Shown here piece by piece: positions 7,421 to 13,991 of a DNA stretch of 64,000 bases (positions within the stretch are counted from its first letter, which is position 1; each line of letters opens with the position of its first letter). The notes under the pieces are model-generated. The model was not told the origin of the DNA and did not search any database. It was given only the letters and a program-made list of their open reading frames with translations. Made by a program: the position numbers and the translations under genes. This DNA comes from Gemmatimonadaceae bacterium (GTDB lineage Bacteria; Gemmatimonadota; Gemmatimonadetes; Gemmatimonadales; Gemmatimonadaceae): positions 62,001 through 126,000 of the forward strand of contig DATNEW010000015.1 in assembly GCA_035606695.1 (NCBI GenBank), read 5' to 3'.

Positions 7421-8216
7421 CGTGCCTCCTGACGGGGAAACTTGGGCGCGTGAGAAGAAAGGCCGGCGTGGGCGCCTTCCACGACGGCAGAAGAGTTTTC
7501 AGAGTTGTGTGATGCCGACGCCGCGCGGCACCGCCGGATTTTGGGGCGGCACGACGAAGTTGCGTTCCGGCATCGGCCGCTTTGATGACGACAACGGCTC
7601 GTTCGAGTCGCGCGGTGCTCGCTTCGGTGCCGTCAGTCGAGAATGTTTGCGTGCACTGCCGCCTTGGCGGCACGCATCGCGTTCTTGCGAATGGGCAACC
7701 GTCGGTCGGAGTTGCGCTGCACGGCCGTCATGTGCAGCAGCGGTGCACTGCGTTGCGCGACAACGGAGTCGATGCTCGCCGCTGCGACCGGCGCGGCTCG
7801 CAGAGGCACGTTGTCGAGTTGAACTGCCTCGATTGACGCGAGCGGTGGATGTTCGCGGTCGCGGAGTGCGAATTGGCGAGCCGCAGTGTGGGATTTGAGC
7901 CGCGCGCCGGAGTGTTCGGACGTCGCGGTGCCGCAATTCGTCGACGCAGTGGCTGTTGGCGCGCCGGCAATGCAGAGATGGACGCGCGCAATTCCTGATT
8001 CGGTTTCTCCCTATCTAAACGAAAAAACGGACCTTCGTGTCAACGGGCAGATTCTGCCCGCATGGGCGGGGATCGAGGTCGGTTGGCGCTGGGGAAGGCT
8101 GGTGGTGAGGTTGCGGATCGGGATGGCTGGTGGGCCGTTGTGGTGTGGCGATTGTGAGGATGCGGTTTGGCGACTAGGATTCTTCTTCTGTCCGGCTCGC
8201 GCGAGTGAGCGGCGGG
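7421..8216. other. Gap without a confident gene, just before tRNA-Pro
   Basis: Several frames are open on both strands but none shows a domain, a good binding site or consistent composition. The least bad candidate is a minus-strand frame from GTG 7809 (or ATG 7731) to the stop at 7633, giving 58 (or 32) residues ending RAAKAAVHANILD. The DNA near 8000-8045 is AT-richer than its surroundings and probably holds the tRNA promoter. I support no gene here. Confidence 0.4.
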
Positions 8217-8290
8217 CGGGACGTAGCGCAGTCCGGTAGCGCACCTGAATGGGGTTCAGGGGGTCGCGGGTTCAAATCCCGCCGTCCCGA
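8217..8290 (+). tRNA. tRNA-Pro (anticodon GGG)
   Basis: A 74-nt cloverleaf with acceptor stem CGGGACG/CGTCCCG, D-arm GCGCAGTCCGGTAGCGC, anticodon stem CCTGA/TCAGG with loop ATGGGGT (anticodon GGG), T-arm GCGGGTTCAAATCCCGC, and discriminator A. CCA is not encoded. It is the attachment site of the island that follows: its 3' 43 nt are repeated at 22254. Confidence 0.95.
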
Positions 8291-8291
8291 T
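8248..8291 (+). repeat. Island attachment site, left copy (inside tRNA-Pro)
   Basis: The 44 bp from the anticodon loop to the tRNA end plus one base match 22254-22297 at 42 of 44 positions, with the last 27 bp identical. The left copy keeps the intact tRNA gene, as usual for tRNA-integrating elements. Confidence 0.85.
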
Positions 8292-8315
8292 AAACTGACA
8301 ATCGAGCGTAAGTTC

Positions 8316-8366
8316 AACGCCGACACCGTGTAAAGGGTTCTTCCCACCTTACACGGTGTCGGCGTT
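8316..8366 (+). terminator. Strong hairpin with T-run after tRNA-Pro
   Basis: Perfect 18-bp arms (8316-8333 and 8349-8366, half-site AACGCCGACACCGTGTAA) around a 15-nt loop, running into TTTT at 8365-8368. It ends tRNA transcription within the island DNA. The original tRNA terminator seems to be the hairpin at 22323, after the right attachment copy. Confidence 0.7.
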
Positions 8367-8378
8367 TTGCGTTGTTGG

Positions 8379-8402
8379 CTGGCCTACTTTTCTGGCCTAC
8401 TT
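8379..8402 (+). repeat. Tandem 11-bp direct repeat beside the attachment site
   Basis: CTGGCCTACTT occurs at 8379-8389 and 8392-8402, 88 bp inside the island edge. Short direct repeats at this place often are arm-type binding sites of tyrosine integrases. That role is inferred; no integrase gene is present in the island. Confidence 0.4.
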
Positions 8403-8438
8403 CGCACTCGGCGGCGCCACGGAGATCGATCCGTGCGC

Positions 8439-8561
8439 ATGCAGTACGAGGATTTCTTCGAGCCACAACCGCCCCGCCGACCACGTGATCCGCAGCTCGT
8501 TGCGTTGATCGGTGTGCTCGTGACGATCGCGGTGTTCGCGACTTGCTGGGCCGGGCGATGA
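8439..8561 (+). CDS. Tiny single-span membrane protein, first of an overlapping small-ORF run
   Basis: 40 residues: a Pro/Arg-rich acidic head (MQYEDFFEPQPPRRPRDPQ) followed by one hydrophobic helix (LVALIGVLVTIAVFATCW). Its stop overlaps the next start as ATGA. The chain of overlaps with the following four ORFs supports translation as a unit typical of phage or integrative-element genes. Function unknown. Confidence 0.5.
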   Translation: MQYEDFFEPQPPRRPRDPQLVALIGVLVTIAVFATCWAGR

Positions 8562-8773
8562 GACGCACGGTCGCGAAAGTGCCGGCAGTCGTGCCGAGCT
8601 TCCTTCGGCCTGGCTCCGATCAGGCGCGTCGCGTTGGCTGCATGTGCTCGATGATCGCGAACTACTACGGCTGCGGCTTCGGCGATCCGAACCATCCGCT
8701 GTTCGAGATCTCGAAAGAGTGTGTACTGCATCGCTCGTTGGCCGGATCCGGCGGCGAGGCGGTCCATGTCTGA
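8558..8773 (+). CDS. Small Cys-containing protein in the island small-ORF run
   Basis: 71 residues from ATG 8558, overlapping the previous gene by 4 bp and the next by 8 bp. It contains CMCSMIANYYGCGFGDPNHP, where three Cys (and a later His and Cys) could bind a metal. No family is recognised. Confidence 0.45.
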   Translation: MRRTVAKVPAVVPSFLRPGSDQARRVGCMCSMIANYYGCGFGDPNHPLFEISKECVLHRSLAGSGGEAVHV

Positions 8774-9128
8774 CCGTCATCCGCAACTTCCGGGTTTCGA
8801 GGCCTCGCGGCAGCTCGTGCCGAGTCACCCGCTCGCCTGCGACTGCGGCAAGCATTTCGTGATCGGTTGTCCGGATCACGGCGATGCGCATCTCGACGAT
8901 GCGATCGCGCGCGCGTTCGAAGAGACGCCCCGGTTCAAGGCGTCGCCTGCGCCGGAGCGTGGGAAGCTGGAGCATCGCTGCGGGCGCTGCCGGCAAGTCC
9001 TTCCGCCCAAGCGCGGGCGTCCGCGAAGGTTTTGCGACGACTGTCTCACGCCCACCGAGCGCGCGCAGCTACAACAGAAGCGCGAGGAGAACGAGCGACG
9101 TCGAAACCGCGAGGGCGTCGAATCATGA
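8766..9128 (+). CDS. Zinc-ribbon-like small protein
   Basis: 120 residues. Two Cys/His clusters are visible: CDCGKHFVIGCPDHGDAH and CGRCRQVLPPKRGRPRRFCD plus DC, each with the CxxC-type spacing of a zinc ribbon. The C-terminus is a charged helix (QQKREENERRRNREG). It sits in the overlapping run, sharing ATGA with the next gene. Zinc binding is well supported by motif; the role (DNA or RNA binding) is a guess. Confidence 0.55.
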   Translation: MSDRHPQLPGFEASRQLVPSHPLACDCGKHFVIGCPDHGDAHLDDAIARAFEETPRFKASPAPERGKLEHRCGRCRQVLPPKRGRPRRFCDDCLTPTERAQLQQKREENERRRNREGVES

Positions 9129-9334
9129 CGCTCCCGCTGTTCCCGCCGCGGATCGATCCGGAGCAGCCGCTCTCGGACGAGGCGAAGCGCTTCATCGCGC
9201 AGCACGGCAGCACGCTCATGCGCGCCGTGATCAACGAGCTCGATCACAAACAACGGCGAATCAATCAGCTCGAACGCGAACGTGATGAGCTGCGCCGTCG
9301 CGTGGGCGACAACCGAGGGCTCATCGATGGTTAA
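9125..9334 (+). CDS. Small coiled-coil protein in the island small-ORF run
   Basis: 69 residues. The second half is a clear heptad helix (ELDHKQRRINQLERERDELR). It begins inside the stop of the zinc-ribbon-like gene and overlaps the next ORF by 8 bp. The Ser/Asp-Glu-Ala-Lys segment before it is also helical. Function unknown. Confidence 0.5.
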   Translation: MTLPLFPPRIDPEQPLSDEAKRFIAQHGSTLMRAVINELDHKQRRINQLERERDELRRRVGDNRGLIDG

Positions 9335-9458
9335 GCGCCGCGCAATGCGCCCACGCAAGGGCGATCTGTACGTCTGCGTTCGCGGACCTGGTGGCGAGAT
9401 CCTACTCGCTGCGCTCGTCAACCTGTTCCGGGCGAGAAACAGCCTTGCAGCGCGATGA
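9327..9458 (+). CDS. Tiny basic protein, last of the overlapping run
   Basis: 43 residues from ATG 9327 to TGA 9458, with a basic N-terminus (MVKRRAMRPRKGDLYVCVRG) and a short hydrophobic helix. It is supported mainly by its overlap with the gene before it. It ends 22 bp before the TIR gene, so the run may lead into that gene. Confidence 0.4.
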   Translation: MVKRRAMRPRKGDLYVCVRGPGGEILLAALVNLFRARNSLAAR

Positions 9459-9480
9459 CCATTCGCGTAGCGTGTCGAAT

Positions 9481-10377
9481 ATGAAAGTCTTCATAAGCTG
9501 GTCCGGAACGCAAAGTCGTCATGTGGCGGAAGGTCTTCGCGGATGGCTGCCGCTCGTACTTCAGAACTTGAAGCCTTGGATGTCAAAGAAGGATTTGGAT
9601 GCAGGAAGTCGCTGGGGTGAAGAGTTGGACGCGGCACTCCAAGACACTCATTACGGCATCCTCGTCCTTACACCCCGGTCACATCGAAGAACCCTGGCTG
9701 ATGTACGAAGCTGGAGCGATTTCCAAGCTCGTCAAATCATCGCGAGTCGTGCCATACTGCGTCGGAATGGAACCGACGGATATTCCGAACGGTCCGCTGA
9801 GCCGATTTCAGGGGAAGCGAGCCAATCGCGAAGAGACGCTTCAATTGCTTGAGAACCTGAGTGCCGCGCTTGCGGACGCCGGGGAAGGTGCGTTAGCGGA
9901 CGCCCAGCTGCAGGAGATCTTCAGCGCACTCTGGCCAAAGCTGGACGCGGCTCTCCAATCGATCCCTGCCGTTGAGGCAAAGCCCAAGGCGCGCGGAGTG
10001 GATGACATGACGAAGGAAATTCTTGAGATCGTCAGAGGTATTGATCGAGCGGTGGCTGCCACCTCGTCGGCAACAGTTCCAGATCAATCAGTTAGCCTTT
10101 GGGCCTCGGGAATCGGAAGGCACTCCAAAAAGGCGGGCTCGAAGTCCTGAAGCAAAGTGCGCGTACGATCGTAAACGTCGAGTTCCCTGAGTTTGAAATT
10201 GCGAATATGTCCACTCACCGAAGCAAGGTTGTTGTACAAGCGAAGTACAAGGCGACGGGCGATTCGTACGCGCTTCCAATGATGACTTATGAAGATGCTT
10301 CGCTCGATCTCGCGGGGTTTCTGAATCAACTGCGAGTCCAGCTTAGGGAGTTACAGGAAGGGCTGGCGCAGAAATAG
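9481..10377 (+). pseudogene. TIR-domain protein gene broken by two opposite frameshifts
   Basis: The reading starts at ATG 9481 with a bacterial TIR domain (MKVFISWSG, then LKPWMSKKDLDAG and GILVLTP). At the C-run 9673-9676 one extra C moves the continuation into the next frame, where GHIEEPWLMYEAGAISKLVK follows; its W-x-x-x-E is the expected NADase glutamate region. Near 10095 a missing base (probably T) returns to the first frame, giving LGLGNRKALQKGG and a tail ending GLAQK at 10377. The whole span is 299 codons, the normal size for this family of NAD-cleaving defence effectors. As written, the catalytic Glu is out of frame. A sequencing error in homopolymers is the main alternative. Confidence 0.7.
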
Positions 10378-10427
10378 CGACCGAGCACGCGGCCGGATCC
10401 GGCCAACATATTCCGTCGACGGGCACC

Positions 10428-10465
10428 GCGCCCTCCATTCGAGCCTCGCTCGGATGCGAGGGCGC
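10428..10465 (+). terminator. Hairpin with T-rich end after the TIR gene
   Basis: GCGCCCTC pairs with GAGGGCGC, with a second paired segment (ATTCGAG with CTCGGAT, one G-T pair) inside, followed by TTTCGTTT. It lies between the TIR gene end (10377) and the convergent DoxX gene end (10479). Confidence 0.6.
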
Positions 10466-10478
10466 TTTCGTTTGGAGG

Positions 10479-10871
10479 TCAGAAGCTCCACAGCGCCGCC
10501 GGATGTTTCAACCACGTCGCGATCCAGAGCAGTGCCAGCACGAGCGCAGCCGGCACGAGCTGAATCGTCTCGGCGTGCTGAATGTGCGTTGCGACAGCGC
10601 CGCCCATGAACGCCGATGCGAACACGAGGCCGAACGAACGGGTGCGTGGCAGCAGAAAGAGCACGCCACTGATGATCTCGAGCGTGGCAACGAGCGGCAC
10701 GGTGTGAACGAACCCGTACTGTTTGAGCGGCCCCACGACAGGTGGAACGGCGAGCATCTTGACCGTCCCGGACGCCATTAGAAGCACTCCAACAAGGATC
10801 GTAAGCCCGGTGCCGGTGCGGCGGCGCGCGACGGACATCGAGGTGGACGATTCAGTGTGATAGGATGTCAT
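10479..10871 (-). CDS. DoxX-like membrane protein
   Basis: 130 residues with four transmembrane helices in the DoxX/YqjF pattern (TILVGVLLMASGTVKMLA, LVATLEIISGVLFLLPRT, VFASAFMGGAVATHI, LVLALLWIATWL). Such proteins act in redox or thiosulfate-linked membrane processes, but most are of unknown role. ATG 10838 is an alternative start. It lies downstream of the broken VOC gene, a common pairing. Confidence 0.75.
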   Translation of the reverse strand: MTSYHTESSTSMSVARRRTGTGLTILVGVLLMASGTVKMLAVPPVVGPLKQYGFVHTVPLVATLEIISGVLFLLPRTRSFGLVFASAFMGGAVATHIQHAETIQLVPAALVLALLWIATWLKHPAALWSF

Positions 10872-11226
10872 GGTTGTCAGGAAGACGGCAAAGAACGTTG
10901 ATGAGGTTGCCGGTCGGGTCCCGAGAGAGCGTCGAAGATTGCCCAGGGCAACGTGATAGGTTCGATGACGAACGGGTCGATGATGCCGTCAAGGCGTCGA
11001 CGTTGGGCATCGATGTCGGCGACCTCGAAGTCGAGGACGAGCGATTAGCCGACGGCGCGGCGCCGAGAGGACGGCGCCTGTGCGAACCCGCTAATCTGGG
11101 CTTCATCATACCCTGATGACCGGCATGGCCGCCTGGTTGTGACACGAGCGAGAACAAAGAGCCGAGCGTGAAGGTGATGTGGCAGTTGTCCGCGTGGGGA
11201 TCGGAGATCCTCACGTCGATCGTCAC
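10852..11226 (-). pseudogene. VOC (glyoxalase-like) protein gene, frameshifted remnant
   Basis: Pieces of a vicinal-oxygen-chelate protein appear in two minus-strand frames. One frame has LVLDFEVADIDAQRRRLDGI and EPITLPWA; the other carries STLSRDPTGNLINVL, the usual end of the fold. A complete protein cannot be read without at least two frame changes, and the first frame has a stop just before its piece. It probably formed an operon with DoxX. Confidence 0.6.
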
Positions 11227-11255
11227 AGCCGCGACCGCAGCTCGGTCAAGAACTC

Positions 11256-12137
11256 ATGACCAAGCCGCAACGTCGTCATGCTCTCGTCACCGGTGGAACT
11301 AACGGCATCGGATACCAGATCGCGCGGCTTCTGGGTGCGCGCGACTATCAGATGATTCTTGTGGGCCGCGACCCGAAGCGCGGGGAGGCTGCGCGGCAAA
11401 GGCTTCGGGACGATGGCGTTGTGGCTGAGTTCATCGCTGCGGATCTCGCCTCCATGGCGGATGTGCATCGGGTCGCGGCGGCCATATCGAACCGCATTGA
11501 TCGCATCGACCTGCTGGTTCATTCGGCCGGCGCCGTTCATGGAGGCCGACGCCTGACGCCAGACGGGATCGACGTCAACTTCGCGGTCAACTATCTGGCG
11601 CGCTTCGTTCTCATGGAGCAGCTCGAACCGCTATTGGTTTCGAGTCAGGATGCCGCTGAGCCGACCATCCTGTTTATCAACGGAGGACCAACCGGGGCAC
11701 CGATTCGGTATCGTGATATAGAACGGGGCCGTGCTTTTGGTACGATCAAAGGAGTTCAACAATACTGCAGCGCGAACGATCTTCTCGCGCTCGGAATGCG
11801 TTACGACGGTTTGCTCGCGAGCAAGCGGCCCGTGCGTGTAGGGTGCCTCAAGCTAGGTCCGGTGAAGACCGATATTCGAAGAACCTTTCCCGTGTGGATG
11901 AGGATCCTTGTACCGCTTCTCCTTGATCCGTGGCTCACGCAGACACCGGAAGACGCGGCGTCGGCCGCTCAGACGGTGATCGACCGCATCCAGGCCGATC
12001 CCGCGATTGGACCGCTCTTTTCCAAACTGCGAGCGCTTCGCCCAATGCGATCGCCGCTCACGCCGGCTGACGCGAGCCAGTGGCGAACGCTGTTTACGTT
12101 CAGCCACCAATTGGCGAGTCGCAGCCAACCTTCATAA
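11256..12137 (+). CDS. Short-chain dehydrogenase/reductase-like protein with altered active site
   Basis: 293 residues with a Rossmann fold and the nucleotide-binding motif TGGTNGIG (residues 12-19), a DLAS segment and NYLA near residue 118. The usual catalytic Ser is replaced in FINGGPTG, and the expected YxxxK reads YCSAN, so the lysine is missing. It may bind NAD(P) without ordinary reductase chemistry, or use another mechanism. It is divergent from the VOC remnant and convergent with the DUF4386 genes. Confidence 0.8.
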   Translation: MTKPQRRHALVTGGTNGIGYQIARLLGARDYQMILVGRDPKRGEAARQRLRDDGVVAEFIAADLASMADVHRVAAAISNRIDRIDLLVHSAGAVHGGRRLTPDGIDVNFAVNYLARFVLMEQLEPLLVSSQDAAEPTILFINGGPTGAPIRYRDIERGRAFGTIKGVQQYCSANDLLALGMRYDGLLASKRPVRVGCLKLGPVKTDIRRTFPVWMRILVPLLLDPWLTQTPEDAASAAQTVIDRIQADPAIGPLFSKLRALRPMRSPLTPADASQWRTLFTFSHQLASRSQPS

Positions 12138-12247
12138 GAGCAGCGGCCGAGTTGGTATGTGCGCCGACTCTTATACTCCGCGCATGCGCGGATCACTGAC
12201 AACTGGTTCGTCTGACGTGACCCCCGAAATCTGATCCAGCGATAATG

Positions 12248-12997
12248 TTAGTCCTCAGCCCGGAGAGGACTATGAAGCGGAGTCGGTCTCGCCGTCGTCC
12301 TGAGCGGCTGACCGAACCTTCCAAAGAGCAGCGACAACGCCAGCATGGCTTCGGCGAGGATCCCAGGCCACAGAATGTATGGATAGAGATGCGACGCGAA
12401 TGCCGGTGAGATACACCGCGCCAGCGCGTTGGTCGAGTAACACACTCCAGCGATGCACAGGCCCATACCGACAGTGCGAGAGAAATCGGCGGAGCAATAG
12501 ACGAGATACCCGAGCAACATGTGCCGGCATCCGTAAAACACCATCGCGATATTGTAGCCCTGATTGTGCAAGCGGATGTACGCGAATGCCTGTGCCTGCA
12601 GCTGCGCGAGCGTGAAGGCGGTTCGATAGTCCGGTGTGATGAGGAAGAGGAGTGCCGCAAAGTGGGCGAGCGTTGCGACGGCGAGCACCGAGTCGGCGAG
12701 CAGCTCGAACGCCGCCGATGTTTGCGAGATTGTCTTGCTGACCGGCTTGAGCAATTGATACAGTATCAATGTCAGTAGCACATCACAGGCGATATTGACG
12801 AGGTCCGCCGCTCCGCCCAGTCGATAGAGCGCTTGATGCGATAGAATATTTGCGGAGGTAGCGGCCGGGTCTGCCCGAACAATCAGTCTCCCGCGCGCAA
12901 TCGCTTCCGCGAATCCCGCGGTGATGATGACCGTGACATAGAGGGTCCCGGCGATGCGAGCCTTTATCCTGTTCGTCACGCGTGGTGGCGAGTTCAT
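12248..12997 (-). CDS. DUF4386-family membrane protein
   Basis: 249 residues from ATG 12997, whose ATGA overlaps the stop of the upstream gene; a longer frame to 13186 lies wholly inside that gene. About six transmembrane helices, with the family features RIAGTLYVTVIITAGFAEA near the N-terminus and ALYRLGGAADLVNIACDVLL in the middle. Function of the family is unknown. It is the last gene of a five-gene PadR/ADOP operon. Confidence 0.75.
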   Translation of the reverse strand: MNSPPRVTNRIKARIAGTLYVTVIITAGFAEAIARGRLIVRADPAATSANILSHQALYRLGGAADLVNIACDVLLTLILYQLLKPVSKTISQTSAAFELLADSVLAVATLAHFAALLFLITPDYRTAFTLAQLQAQAFAYIRLHNQGYNIAMVFYGCRHMLLGYLVYCSADFSRTVGMGLCIAGVCYSTNALARCISPAFASHLYPYILWPGILAEAMLALSLLFGRFGQPLRTTARPTPLHSPLRAED

Positions 12998-13674
12998 GAT
13001 GTGTGCGCCGCTGCAACAGGTTGCCTGACGCCCTTGACGAGCAGCCACGCGGCAAATGCAAGCTCGAACGTGATCAACGGAACGTTCGAATACCAAACCG
13101 CGGAGGCGCTGACGAGCCGCATGGCGCGCAGCAGGAACATCGGTAACGGAAGGAGAGAGCTCGCCATCCCTATTGCGGCGAGCCACGACGGAATGCGGCG
13201 GCCACGCAACAGCAAGAACGCGAAGATCGCGCTACCCAATGCGAAAATCGTCGAGCTGACAGCCATCACTAACGACGGCGCCTGAAACAAGAGCGACGCT
13301 TGCGCCACTTCGCTCGCACCGTCGCCGGCGGTTGACGAGATCGATGTCGCGATCCGGAGGATCCCGAGTCGCGCGGCCGCTGGTGCCGCGTTCGCCATCG
13401 CCTCGACGAATCGGCAGCCCATCGCGAACAGGGCAATGCCGGCGTTGACCTCGCGAGTGATCGTGTAGAGCGAAACCGCGAGGAGCAGCGCGTAGATGAC
13501 CGTCGCCACGGCGAGAACGATCGAGAGTTCGAGCAATCCACCGTGCAGCGCAACCGACGCGAGCCTTGCTGTGACAGAACCGCCCGCGGTGGCGCGGCCG
13601 TACATGATGGCGTCGGCGATTGATGTCGACACATAGGCGATGTACGTGACCCCGGCGATCTGCGCGGCCCTCAC
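12994..13674 (-). CDS. DUF4386-family membrane protein, second copy
   Basis: GTG 13674 is preferred as start because its GTGA overlaps the stop of the PadR gene; it gives 226 residues beginning VRAAQIAGVTYIAYVSTSIA. An ATG at 13713 would overlap PadR by 43 bp. About six transmembrane helices. It is diverged from the copy that follows it, with which it overlaps by 4 bp. Confidence 0.7.
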   Translation of the reverse strand: MRAAQIAGVTYIAYVSTSIADAIMYGRATAGGSVTARLASVALHGGLLELSIVLAVATVIYALLLAVSLYTITREVNAGIALFAMGCRFVEAMANAAPAAARLGILRIATSISSTAGDGASEVAQASLLFQAPSLVMAVSSTIFALGSAIFAFLLLRGRRIPSWLAAIGMASSLLPLPMFLLRAMRLVSASAVWYSNVPLITFELAFAAWLLVKGVRQPVAAAHTS

Positions 13675-13988
13675 GACAACAGACGCTCGAACGTGGCGAG
13701 GCGCCGGCGCCATGCCGTCATTTCGCGCGCCATGTGTCGACGCCCGGAACCGGTGAGCGCATAATAGCGTGCGCGGCGATCGTTCTCGCTGCGACGCCAT
13801 TCTGAGCGAACCCAGCGGCGATGCTCGAGCTTGCGGAGCGGTTCGATCAGGTGCGCTGATGCAACACGGAATGCACCGTGTGAGTTGCGCCTGAGCCGAT
13901 GCGCGATGCCGCCGCTGTGCAGCGGCTCATCGGCGAGCGAGCGCATGATCAACAATTCGAGTGTTCCTCGAATTAACGCGGACGCCAC
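13671..13988 (-). CDS. PadR-family transcriptional regulator, divergent second copy in the operon
   Basis: 105 residues from GTG 13988, 3 bp after the ADOP stop. The winged-helix core is recognisable (IRGTLELLIMRSLADEPLHS, then EPLRKLEHRRWVRSEWRRSE and RARYYALTGSGRRHM), but the usual GSLYPAL is replaced by SAHLIEPL. Having two PadR genes on either side of one permease is unusual. It may control the operon or have changed ligand or DNA specificity. Confidence 0.75.
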   Translation of the reverse strand: MASALIRGTLELLIMRSLADEPLHSGGIAHRLRRNSHGAFRVASAHLIEPLRKLEHRRWVRSEWRRSENDRRARYYALTGSGRRHMAREMTAWRRRLATFERLLS

Positions 13989-13991
13989 CCG

